In this document: piece by piece, positions 55,047 through 64,000 of the stretch
Position numbering within the stretch: position 1 is the first letter of the stretch
Layout of the letters: every line of letters begins with the position of its first letter
Notes under the pieces: generated by a model
Databases searched by the model: none
What the model was told of the DNA's origin: nothing
Seen by the model: only the letters and a program-made list of their open reading frames with translations
Position numbers and translations under genes: made by a program
NCBI GenBank assembly: GCA_000469685.2
Contig: LS997563.1
Span: 32,421,968 to 32,485,967 of the forward strand
From: Haemonchus contortus
Lineage: Eukaryota; Nematoda; Chromadorea; Rhabditida; Trichostrongylidae
Direction of reading: 5' to 3'
Length of the DNA stretch: 64,000 nucleotides

Positions 55047-55705
55047 TGTCGTGACGAGGTGCCCTCTACCATCTGCATCGGCGTTCCCACACCTCAGTCA
55101 CGGCAGAACGTGGGTATTTGGGTGCCCACACACCCCTAAGGGGACATGCCGTGCCGAGGAATGCTAAGGGTCCTGCTGCGGGCTGAAGAAGGGCCTAGTC
55201 CCCTGTTGACGAACTGAGCTCCCAACTACAAGTGTGTCAAATACTCTTGGGATTAACCCCGTATAAACACATAAAAATAATAAGACGCCACATTTATATC
55301 ATATATGGACACAACATGAGGAAATTCAAATGATGTAAAAATAGTAAGTGAAAAAAATCATGATGCAATATGCAATAGCACCAAAAACATACATGAATAA
55401 AACAATTGGGAGATTACTGACCTGGATACGAGACGAGAGGTGATGAGAAGAGGATATGAGTTGAGAGACGATGATCGACGGTTACGGGATGAGCCCACGG
55501 GACGGAATGAAGGGAGCACGCGACGATCCACCAACCTCGCACGACGAATGCATACAGACGACTGACGGGAGTAGATACGCAGCGAAATGTTCGCGCTTCC
55601 GGCAGTTTCTGGCCTTCGCGTTAGGACCGAAGGCGAGTGGACCTGGAGCGCGGTTTCCTCCCGACGCGTGCTGTAAACCGTGGAGGTCGTGCGAGAGGCA
55701 CGACA
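55047..55705 (-). repeat. 3' LTR (left copy)
   Basis: 659 bp, TG...CA ends with a short terminal inverted match (tgtcgtg/cacgaca). It is preceded by caaat. It lacks the 19-bp insertion present in the other LTR. Confidence 0.92.
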
Positions 55706-56128
55706 CTCCGGGGGCCGAAATGCACCCACCCCGTGATGACAAAAGAAAATGACAAGGGAAAGGGAGACCCAGAACCTGCCGATCATCGTGAGAGTACAAA
55801 ATATACGAAAATATGTGACCAACCAAGAGTAAGTAAAGCTTCAGTATGCATCGACTAAACAAATATTGAGGCCGTAAGGGCACATCAGAAAAACACCGTA
55901 ATGATAAGGCAAGAAATTGAGTACAATTGAGAACAAATTATACAAATGCTTAACTAAAGAGAATAAAAGAACAACAAAAAGGGTGATTATGATTCCAACT
56001 AACTGCACGTTGATGCTGGCGTCGACCACGTTGTTGACTTGAACCATGATGTCGATTGTCCACTTGCAACGTTGACCATCACGAACGTCCAGTAGTTGAA
56101 ACAGCTGGTGGCGTCTTCATACGATTGT

Positions 56129-56989
56129 TCAACGGCAACGACGGTAGTTCTCATAGAGAACATACATGGCTCCGAAGAATTTCGACACGTCTGGACCAAT
56201 GTCACGAATAAGGAAGTAGCTCAGAGGGCATAGGGCCGGATGATGCTCAGTAGAATCACAAACGCGGCAGGCAATATTGCGCTTACAGTAGCCTGGCGAA
56301 TGGGCCTTCAGGCAATACAGACATTTGCCAACAGATACTGCTCTTATGGCGCGATCCGTGAGACTCTTGACTTCAGTGCATCCTGCGCTGTAGTGGTTTC
56401 CCTGACAGAAGTGACAGACGAGGTCGGGTGGCTGCGGCTCTCTCGGCGGTGAAGGTCTTCGGAGACGAGAAGGAGACATTCTCTGTCGACGGTGCCTATC
56501 CGGGGAGCGACTGGATGAGACGGTGCGCACAGCGCGAACTGTTCTGGTGCCGCGGTTTCGAGACGACGAGGACGGAGTAGGTGAAGTACGAGGTGTGAGT
56601 GAGACGGTTATCTTCTTATGATGAGGTGGAGTATTAGTACGACGAGTTGTAGTAACGAATGTAGACGAGCGAATATGCAGGTCTGAAGTAGACTTCTGTG
56701 TAGTTCTTCTGACAGCCTGCGCGGTTGATGTTTCAGGAGATTCCAGCGGAGTAGGCGAGACTGGAACGGGACCTCCAGTTACGGCGTGCATCTCCTCAAT
56801 AGTAGGAATATCGTTGAGGTCAATTGATTCAGCCGGTAGAGACGATTCGAGTGTAATATTGTGAAGCCGTGCAATTGCACAGTTGATCTTCTTGAGAGTG
56901 AGGAATCCAGTTGCTGTTTCTCCAGTAGCGGTCGTGCAGACGACCTTTATATAGCTGAGTGTGACATTAAAATGAGATAGCATATCCAC
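56129..56989 (-). CDS. Second gag-like ORF (286 aa) with three zinc knuckles
   Basis: Lies downstream of the first gag ORF in the same element and orientation. The N-terminal half is Thr/Ser/Pro-rich, followed by an Arg/Ser-rich stretch. Knuckles C-H-F-C-Q-G-N-H-Y-S-A-G-C, C-L-Y-C-L-K-A-H-S-P-G-Y-C and C-R-V-C-D-S-T-E-H-H-P-A-L-C follow in the last third. It looks like a second, diverged gag C-terminal half, not pol. How it is expressed (frameshift, splicing, re-initiation) cannot be read from the sequence; the start is the first Met and may be wrong. Confidence 0.7.
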   Translation of the reverse strand: MDMLSHFNVTLSYIKVVCTTATGETATGFLTLKKINCAIARLHNITLESSLPAESIDLNDIPTIEEMHAVTGGPVPVSPTPLESPETSTAQAVRRTTQKSTSDLHIRSSTFVTTTRRTNTPPHHKKITVSLTPRTSPTPSSSSRNRGTRTVRAVRTVSSSRSPDRHRRQRMSPSRLRRPSPPREPQPPDLVCHFCQGNHYSAGCTEVKSLTDRAIRAVSVGKCLYCLKAHSPGYCKRNIACRVCDSTEHHPALCPLSYFLIRDIGPDVSKFFGAMYVLYENYRRCR

Positions 56990-57297
56990 AAGTTCCTTAT
57001 TGTCCTCGATCGGATTTAGGACGTTTGGAATGAGTAGATCAGTCAGTGTTTTACGATGGTTCTAAATATTGTAGAGAATAGTAAGTAGTTGTAATAGTGA
57101 GTGTGTTATGTAATGATAAGTAAAGCTCAGCTAGTTTTTCTTCAGTTCCCAGTACTCGACGTGCTCCGACAATTCTTTGATGAAAGACTTCGATTTTTGG
57201 TTGGCCGCATGAAGGCTTTTGTATGCTTGAATGATGAGTTAGATAGAATATTTCTTCACGGGCGGATAGTCCAGATCCGCTGGCGTTGGTAACTGCT

Positions 57298-58971
57298 TCA
57301 TCTGTCTGACATTCCACGATGCGGAGAAGGTGTTCGTTCGTAATGCCTTCTAGCAGAAAGAGATCTTTTGCGCGCAGGTGATCTTGAAGCTCCTCTCTCG
57401 TAAGATGTAGCTCTTCTAGGAGAGTTGCTATGTGAATGTCTTTCTGCTGACGAACAAGAAGATTCACGTGAATGTGGTCTTCTGCCAGAATCGGGTGAGC
57501 GATATCTCCTAGTGGAATGAGTACAGATAACGTGGTGATAAGGTCCGCCACAACGTGAACAGCCGGATCGACTACAAGCCCGACTAGGGTGTCCGGCACG
57601 GAGGCATTTCCAACAAAGACGAAGGGAATTGACTATGATGCGACGATTCGAAGGCGGCATGTAATAATGACAGCGCCTCGACGGATGATTGTATGAGTTG
57701 CAGAAGCAACACATCGTGGGGTCATATCGTGGCTCTGGTGTTGGTGTTCTCGAAGGTTCGACGGAAACAGGGTTAGCCGCTAGCAAGGATCCAGACGTGG
57801 TGACTGCGTAGTCCTCTAGCTTTTCGAACTCCTCGATGACTTCATTGAGTGCATCTAGGAGTTCAGGTAATGTCCATGTTTTCCCTGATCGGTGTTCCAG
57901 TTTATTGACTTCCAACTGAGTTTCACGAGGAAACTTCTTCTTAATTAGGGTCATGAGTGACCACGAAGTGGTGGTATCTTCGTAGCGATCGAGTTGCATA
58001 ATGAATGATTGGATTTGGCAAAGGGTATCCCTTTGTGCCCCAGCTGAGGTACTTGATGTTGGTAGACGCTCCAGTCTTTGGTGGAAAAGACCATGAGTAA
58101 AATGAGGGCGATCGTATCGTTTTTTCAGAGCCTGGATGGCAAGGTGGTAATTTTCTGGTTTTGATGGATCATACTCTTGGATTAATAACGCAGCGCTACC
58201 TTTCAGTGAATTTGCCAGATAAATGAATTTGGTGGACAACGAAAGACTGTCGTTCTCGTGAACCGCAGTCTTGAATCTGCACCAGAAGTCATAGAAATTA
58301 GCAACATCACCGTCAAACGTAGGTAATTCCAGCCGACGAAGCTGAATCGGCTGTAGCGTAGAGACAGAGGAATCCTGAGTAGCCGCAACTGTTGATCTTC
58401 CTGGATTATCGTCATTACCGCGGCATAACGGAGTGTCGGTAGTTTGTGGCGCGTCGGCGATACTACTCGCTGACGTCGTGGTGACTATATCGTCGCTATG
58501 CTGCTGGAGGAGAATGTGGTATGTGGAGTCGTCCATGAGGAGTTGCGCGTCAAGCGTTACGATGATAACTTGCGCTTCCTCCATGATTTTTTCGCCTTGT
58601 TTATCTATCCAGAATTGTTCAAGCTCTTGCTTGATTGCGGCGGAGTTTTCCTGAGTTTGAGCAAAAGATAACGACGACTCGTAACGACTTCTTAGAACTT
58701 CTGTCGCCTTCTCAATTCCACGCTTAGCAGCGGAAATGATCCCTTTACGGCGTTGAATTGTGCGAAGTTGTATTTCAGGTGCCATCGTCTTGTCAATAGG
58801 CTTTAGACAACCTGGATCGACATTAGAAAGCATTCTAGAAAGCATTTCAGTCGCAGAGGTTATCCGTGCGTTATGCCCTTGAAGAGTTGACATATTGAAC
58901 CACGTGATCACGAAGTAGTTGGCCTTAAGACAAGTATGTAATTTCTTGTTAAAGACAAGATGAGCGACCAT
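57298..58971 (-). CDS. Retroelement gag-like polyprotein 1 (557 aa), Pao-type with three zinc knuckles
   Basis: The central part (about residues 210-400) has L-E-L-P-T-F-D-G-D, F-W-C-R-F, K-F-I-Y-L, L-K-G-S-A-A and A-L-K-K-R-Y, the pattern of the gag-like domain found in BEL/Pao retrotransposons. Near residues 420-490 lie zinc knuckles C-C-F-C-N-S-Y-N-H-P-S-R-R-C, C-W-K-C-L-R-A-G-H-P-S-R-A-C and C-S-R-C-G-G-P-Y-H-H-V-I-C. The tail is Arg/Ser-rich. It ends in a stop, with no protease fused behind it. The start at 58971 is the first Met; an internal Met some 26 codons later could also serve. Expected role: packaging the element RNA into particles. Confidence 0.85.
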   Translation of the reverse strand: MVAHLVFNKKLHTCLKANYFVITWFNMSTLQGHNARITSATEMLSRMLSNVDPGCLKPIDKTMAPEIQLRTIQRRKGIISAAKRGIEKATEVLRSRYESSLSFAQTQENSAAIKQELEQFWIDKQGEKIMEEAQVIIVTLDAQLLMDDSTYHILLQQHSDDIVTTTSASSIADAPQTTDTPLCRGNDDNPGRSTVAATQDSSVSTLQPIQLRRLELPTFDGDVANFYDFWCRFKTAVHENDSLSLSTKFIYLANSLKGSAALLIQEYDPSKPENYHLAIQALKKRYDRPHFTHGLFHQRLERLPTSSTSAGAQRDTLCQIQSFIMQLDRYEDTTTSWSLMTLIKKKFPRETQLEVNKLEHRSGKTWTLPELLDALNEVIEEFEKLEDYAVTTSGSLLAANPVSVEPSRTPTPEPRYDPTMCCFCNSYNHPSRRCHYYMPPSNRRIIVNSLRLCWKCLRAGHPSRACSRSGCSRCGGPYHHVICTHSTRRYRSPDSGRRPHSRESSCSSAERHSHSNSPRRATSYERGASRSPARKRSLSARRHYERTPSPHRGMSDR

Positions 58972-59787
58972 CGAGAGGACAAAACGTAATAACTGACGAC
59001 TTCCAATGACGACGAAGCTCCTCTTCTAGTGTTATAAACAGTAACAGCGAATAAAGAGAAAGGATAGAAAGTAGAATAGATGTAAGTGAATTATGAGGTG
59101 GAAAACGAGTACTTGGGCAAACAGGTAGTGGAGAGGCAAATTAACAGAGCAACATGGCAGGGACCGCAAACAGGAGCAAAAAAAGCAAGCAAATTTCGGA
59201 GAATAACTGACACAAGCAAGAAGTAAATCATGGACGTCACAGCCCAGCGCGTGCAGATACGCAACTTAGGTCAACACGAAGACTTGCATGGATTACAATG
59301 CTCTTAGTGCCACTGGACTTGCTTCCGCACCTCAGTGGGCCGACCAGGAGCTCACCGACGCTGCGACTGGTTCCCACATTATTGGTCAGTCGCTCTCACC
59401 TGTCGACACCCATGCTACCTAAACTGCGATACCTGCAAGGCGCATTAAAAGCCTACACCACGACCCACGACGCATGCGATTTACCCAGCCAGTGCAACCT
59501 ACGCTGTGTGGATTATACCGAAGGGACCCCTGCCACTGGTCCCGACAGTAACACTGGTTCTAGGTGCGTGAGCGGAATGCGCAGCCCTAGCTACGACGTA
59601 CGTGATGCTGCCTGCCTGTGCAAGGTACTGACCAAAGCGTGCATGCGAACTCAGCAGGTTGCGGGAAACTACGACCATGACAATGTTCTTGCGACGCGGA
59701 GCTGACGATGCTGACGGCTGAAGATACATGGCACGACGAACGGGTTCGACACATCAGTCAACGTCGCGCTTTGACGATACTGGCTGC
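58972..59787 (-). other. Retroelement 5' leader
   Basis: About 0.8 kb between the primer-binding site and the gag start. No supported ORF; a packaging signal would be expected here. Confidence 0.5.
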
Positions 59788-59800
59788 GGTCGATGCACCA
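59788..59800 (-). promoter_or_regulatory. Primer-binding site matching tRNA-Gly 3' end
   Basis: On the minus strand TGGTGCATCGACCG begins four bases inside the 5' LTR. It complements the 3' end of animal tRNA-Gly (...GGCCGATGCACCA) with one mismatch in the first 13 positions. This fixes the transcription direction as minus. Confidence 0.75.
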
Positions 59801-59804
59801 TTTC

Positions 59805-60481
59805 TGTCGTGACGAGGTGCCCTCTACCATCTGCATCGGCGTTCCCACACCCCAGTCACGGCAGAACGTGGGTATTTGGGTGCCCACACACCCCTAAGGG
59901 GACATGCCGTGCCGAGGAATGATAAGGGTCCTGCTGCGGGCTGAAGAAGGGCCTAGTCCCCTGTTGACGAACTGAGCTCCCAACTACAAGTGTGTCAAAT
60001 ACTCTTGGGATTAACCCCGTATAAACACATAAAAATAATAAGACGCCACATTTATATCATATATGGACACAACATGAGGAAATTCAAATGATGTAAAAAT
60101 AGTAAGTGAAAAAAATCATGATGCAATATGCAATAGCACCAAAAACATACATGAATAAAACAATTGGGAGATTACTGACCTGGATACGAGACGAGAGGTG
60201 ATGAGAAGAGGATATGAGTTGAGAGACGATGATCGACGGTTACGGGATGAGCCCACGGGACGGAATGAAGGGAGCACGCGACGATCCACCAACCTCGCAC
60301 GACGAATGCATACAGACGACTGACGGGAGTAGATACGCAGCGAAATGTTATGCTTACAACTAAATTCCCGCGCTTCCGGCAGTTTCTGGCCTTCGCGTTA
60401 GGACCGAAGGCGAGTGACCTGGAGCGCGGTTTCCTCCCGACGCGTGCTGTAAACCGTGGAGGTCGTGCGAGAGGCACGACG
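59805..60481 (-). repeat. 5' LTR (right copy)
   Basis: 677 bp; nearly identical to the left LTR apart from tatgcttacaactaaattc-like extra sequence near 60350, a one-base deletion and a changed terminal base. It is followed by caaat. Confidence 0.92.
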
Positions 60482-60486
60482 CAAAT

Positions 60487-61560
60487 CATCAACAAGCATG
60501 CTTGCACTCGGAACTTCTAATCATTCATTTTCACAATACTTTTCTACTCCGAAGTCGTAAAAAACAGCTCATCAGTATATTCACATACGTAATTCGACTT
60601 TGACCGGAAATATTCTTTCAAAAACGTAATCGTTTGAGACATTGATAAAATTCATATTGCTTCAACCTACTATAGTACATGTGACAACCGCGATAAATAT
60701 TAGTTTTCATCCGACTGGACTGAAATTGGCACCGAGAAAGTGCCATACACAAGAAAAAGCTCAAAGTAGGATGAAAGGTAGATATATCCATGGCAGTAGC
60801 AGTAGGACACACATTCTGCTCAGGAAAAGACTGATCAGTCCGAGACGTGGAAAAAAGAACAGTAGTTCAAGGTTGTTAGTGAAAAAAGCGTCCATTTTAC
60901 CACTCTGCAGCTCCTTACTTCCTTCCCCTATCTCTCAAGAAACTGAACACTAATCAGACAGAACGAGTGCGCGAATCGCGTTCAACAACTATATATACAG
61001 TCTTTTTTATAACTGCCATATCCCCTGACAATGGTTTTGTTTTGAACTCAACTGAGTTCACTAGGGTCAAGTGGTTAGGCGCTTTGGATCAGAGGCATAT
61101 GTATTTGAATAAATGACTAGCTAACTGAATAAATCCCAAGAAAGTTACTTCGAGTTTTCTGGTTCGAGCACACAACTGATTTTACATCGCGTTTGTTTGC
61201 ATTTCTAGTTGATATGGCTCGCCGGCTCTAAGGAATCATGGAAGAAAGCAACATCGCAACATCCTTCTGAGGTACGCTGTAAGAGGGCTTACTTAATAGA
61301 GAAGAAAACAGGAAAAGATTTTGTAAGGGTTCAAAGTTAAACTCGAGACTACTAATAAATATGTCGCGTAATAACTGCTATTTATCTCATGTTTTTAACT
61401 GCAGTAAATAAATTATGCTAATAATGCAAGAAGAAACTGTGTGACTCGTCTTAAACCAGATAAAGCAAATTAAATGAATCTACGCAGCGGAGCCATTTGA
61501 TGAAAGTATTTGTTTTCCATAATAGTGAGTTGCTCAACCAATAATTTTCCGGCTCCTCTC
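60487..61560. other. AT-rich stretch, nothing recognised
   Basis: No coding sequence, repeat or RNA gene that I can support between the retroelement and the GC-rich region to its right. Confidence 0.5.
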
Positions 61561-63545
61561 CCGGAATATTACTTCACTTTGTGGTAAGACCTGTCGCAAA
61601 TCCCGCAGTGATCCTGTTTGTCGTGCCGGCGGAGACGTCTTGCTCCTCGCTATACGTTGGCATCGGAGTTCGCCGCTTAGGAGCAACGTCACCGTCGGCG
61701 TGGTTGCCTGATCGGGGTCTTACGCTGCGCTCGCTCTCGCCCCATTTGCCACGCGGGATGTTACTTTGGCCCTTGCAGCCCCTACGCTGGTCCCACACTC
61801 CAACTGTCACCCTACGCTGCTACGTTCTACAACACGGGATAGCCCATGCACAGCCAAACTTCAACAATCAAACCAGATATAACCTTCACGGCATAACAGC
61901 CTACGATATTAAACTACCAACACAGTATTATACGCAGTCCTTCATGGGTACGCCAATAAAAAGGATAGCAATACGTCAAAGGGAAGAAATGATAAAAAAG
62001 CAAATACATCTTATGTACACATATACATAAAGGAAAATATCAAATACGTCAGCAAAAGTACGATGATGATCAGTAAACCTACGTCTCAGGAGGCTTGAAC
62101 CCAGTACATTAGTTCTCACGGGCTAGGGACCGCTCGGCACCTTCGGGTTTCCATGCCAAAGTCGATCACTTCGCGTTCAATCGAATTGCATCGTACTTCC
62201 ATTCCCGAGCGGTACGACGGCAGGACGACGGGCAGTGGCGGCCGGATACGACGATGAACGCAGACACACTGGCGGATGGTTATAGGCCAGAGCACGAGTC
62301 GAGGAATAGTCGCAGGCGTCGATACGCTGTGCGCGCCGGGACCCCCGCGCGCCCGACCAGGCATGGCTGTTTAACAATTCGGTTGGAAGCCACTACACTG
62401 GAAGCGGCGACGACGAACTGAAGGGAGGTTCCAGCGGTAGCGGAGCCAAGCCCGTCCTTACCTACTGCGGCTACACAGCTAAACAAACATACATGTTAGT
62501 TAGCCGTCGTCTCCCTACGGAGCCTATCGACCTGACTGGCTTCGAGGGTGGTTCCTCTGATGACGGCGAGCCCTAGTCGTTTTCCCTACGCATACAATAG
62601 CTCAAACCACGACAAAAAACACAATTTACAAAGCATTGAGCTACGGCGGGGCTACGGAGATACGAAGGGAAAGAGAGGACTGCGTGACGGCGACCGAAAT
62701 TTCTTGACTGTGTGACAGCGGCTCGAAACAGTTGGCGTAGACTACGGCGGCGTGGTTGACTGGTGGCGACGACTTGACGGTGACGTTGACGAAGCGGATA
62801 ACTTCAAACGACCACGGGTTCTTTTAGTCTACTGTGTGAGTTTTGGCTAATACCTGCGGGGTAACTTTGCGCGAGCGGGAGATTTTGTTCCTCGCCGATC
62901 ACAAAGGAGCCCACGGGTTAGACAAAAGGTAGCAAAATTTAAACCCGGGCCGACGAAATTAATCAGCGGTCTCCCATCGCTCCCCAAGGGCGCTGCACTA
63001 CGCAGCAGTACGCGCGCTACGCTGGAAGATAGATCGCGCCTACGCGAGTTATCAACCACCTCGCTACGCGAGTATCCAACAACTAAGCGAAAACCGAGGA
63101 CCTCGCCTACGCGAGTGACCGATTCCACCGGAATGGAAACATTGGGAGATTGCGGCCCATGCAACACTCGTGAAACTACGCGGAATCACTTCATCACTCT
63201 GGAAAATAAATCCACAATAACTACGCTGATTTTCACCGCCTACGCGGTTCTATAACCAACCTACGCGGTTAAAATCGAAACGAAGAGAGAGTAGCACTCT
63301 CTCGTTGCTGCTCCCTCCCCCCCCCCCCCCCACGCGGTCTACTTCTATAATTTACGCGATTAAAATCAAAACAAAGAGAGGGTAGCAACCTCTCGTTGCT
63401 GCTCCCTCACCCCTGCGCGGTCTACGTCTTCAATCTACACAATAAACTCACCTTTCTCTTCCCTTCTCTTCCTCCTCGAGCTGCCTCAGGCGGCGTTCGT
63501 ACGCGAAGTTCTCGTCTTTGACCGCAACAGCACGGACTACGCGGG
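61561..63545. other. GC-rich region with dispersed TACGCG motifs
   Basis: Base composition shifts abruptly from AT-rich to GC-rich. CTACGC(G/T) occurs repeatedly, densest at 62990-63560 (for example cctacgcgagt, cctacgcggtt, actacgcgggctacgcggcg). Open frames on both strands have no recognised domains. It probably belongs to the retroelement whose gag fragment lies at 63546. Confidence 0.5.
63269..63430. repeat. Tandem pair, 91-bp unit, with a C-run
   Basis: Unit 1 (from 63269) and unit 2 (from 63360) both contain taaaatc-aaac-aagagag, ctctcgttgctgctccctc and gcggtctac. Unit 1 carries a run of C absent from unit 2. Confidence 0.85.
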
Positions 63546-63767
63546 CTACGCGGCGGGCCTCACGCGACTATATTGCCCAAAAGTTACTTCGCAGTACGCG
63601 TCGTGGTTCCCCCAACAGAACAATGTATAGTGCTGATTGTATTTGCACCTTTCACAGGTCATACGCTTGTCGTCCACAAAACAGTTTTCATCTAGGTGCC
63701 TCCCCCCACATCGGAAGCACCGGCCATTATGTTTTCGCATTGCGCCGAAAAGTGTTTCTGCGAGCAA
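63480..63767 (-). pseudogene. Retroelement gag-like fragment with zinc knuckles, frame-shifted
   Basis: The minus frame encodes C-F-R-C-G-G-R-H-L-D-E-N-C and C-E-R-C-K-Y-N-Q-H-Y-T-L-F-C, two CCHC-type knuckles. After a stop near 63546, a charged helical segment (E-N-F-A-Y-E-R-R-L-R-Q-L-E-E-E) continues in another frame to about 63480, pointing to a frameshift. The knuckle spacing resembles the second ORF of the element at 55-60 kb. The element probably extends past the right edge. Confidence 0.55.
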
Positions 63768-64000
63768 GAGAAACAGCGAGTTTTCTCAGTCGCGATGGGC
63801 TCATCTAGACGCGTGCGGTATTCCCCGCGAAGGGCCCTCGAGTCTGTGTACGCTTTTGAGGAGCCGATCGCTGCAGCCCTTAATGGGGTAGAACGCCAAC
63901 GGGGTAGGGCGATATGGCTCGTCTACGGGAAGCATGAGTGGGTGAGCTATGCTAACTATGTACTACGCGGGGACGTGGGGACACCGTGTCCCAGAGGCGG

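Larger units (their letters stand above)
55047..60481 (-). mobile_element. Complete BEL/Pao-type LTR retrotransposon lacking pol
   Basis: LTRs at 55047-55705 (659 bp) and 59805-60481 (677 bp) begin TGTCGTG and end CACGACA/G. The host repeat caaat flanks both sides (55042-55046 and 60482-60486). The LTRs differ by only a few substitutions, a 19-bp insertion and one single-base indel, so insertion is recent. On the minus strand the order is: 5' LTR (right copy), primer-binding site, leader, two zinc-knuckle gag-like ORFs and 3' LTR (left copy). No reverse transcriptase, integrase, RNase H or protease motif is visible in the 4.1-kb interior, so mobility would depend on a related full element. 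Confidence 0.9.

Noticed and set aside
57051..57599. 182-codon minus frame overlapping the end of the first gag ORF, considered as a protease
   Set aside because: It is an alternative reading of the Arg/Ser-rich gag tail; no D-S/T-G protease motif was found.
61581..62030. 149-codon plus frame in the GC-rich region
   Set aside because: GC-rich sequence gives long chance frames on both strands here; no domain recognised.
1..64000. CRISPR arrays, operons, phage or bacterial genes
   Set aside because: Intron-exon genes, mariner elements and LTR retroelements show a eukaryotic genome; no direct-repeat/spacer arrays were seen.

Overview
The window looks like genomic DNA from a nematode, most likely a strongylid (hookworm-like) parasite. 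Genes are broken into short exons by both very small introns (66-70 bp) and multi-kilobase introns. Two genes carry a splice-acceptor-like site just before the ATG, as expected for spliced-leader trans-splicing. The rest is dense with mariner elements, MITEs, a tRNA-derived SINE family and BEL/Pao-type retroelement sequence. No bacterial features, CRISPR array, rRNA or convincing functional tRNA gene was seen. The species call is inference from gene and repeat style.

Region 1 (about 1-25.1 kb, minus strand) is one large extracellular-matrix-type gene. I joined fifteen exons by splice sites and reading phase into 610 uninterrupted codons. They encode laminin-G domain A, a Thr-rich linker, laminin-G domain B, an EGF module and the start of laminin-G domain C, which runs off the left edge. 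The order resembles the C-terminal part of perlecan/UNC-52 or agrin. Its introns (up to 7.8 kb) hold SINE copies, a 496-bp MITE, a 120-bp hairpin and short tandem repeats. Two of its introns appear to be GC-AG.

Region 2 (25-41.7 kb) is gene-poor. It holds unclassified repeats, two CUB-like coding fragments on the minus strand (32.3 and 41 kb) and a cluster at 34.9-36.7 kb. The cluster is an internally deleted mariner with intact inverted repeats and TA duplications, a palindromic element and a TA-flanked MITE.

Region 3 (41.8-54.5 kb, plus strand) carries two paralogous six-exon genes, A (43334-46717) and B (51293-54405), for lysine-rich proteins of 157 and 159 aa. They share exon phases, two micro-exons (13-16 nt and 19 nt), a 17-nt leader after a splice acceptor, and 3' ends. 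Copy A has a decayed mariner transposase in its fourth intron; copy B has a palindromic element there instead. Between them are a 1.45-kb inverted-repeat element, a 145-bp-period tandem repeat and a SINE copy.

Region 4 (55.0-60.5 kb) is a complete young LTR retrotransposon on the minus strand. It has near-identical LTRs, a 5-bp target duplication and a primer-binding site matching tRNA-Gly. It carries two zinc-knuckle gag-like ORFs but no visible protease, reverse transcriptase, RNase H or integrase. Region 5 (60.5-64 kb) becomes GC-rich, with dispersed TACGCG motifs and a second, broken zinc-knuckle gag fragment near the right edge.
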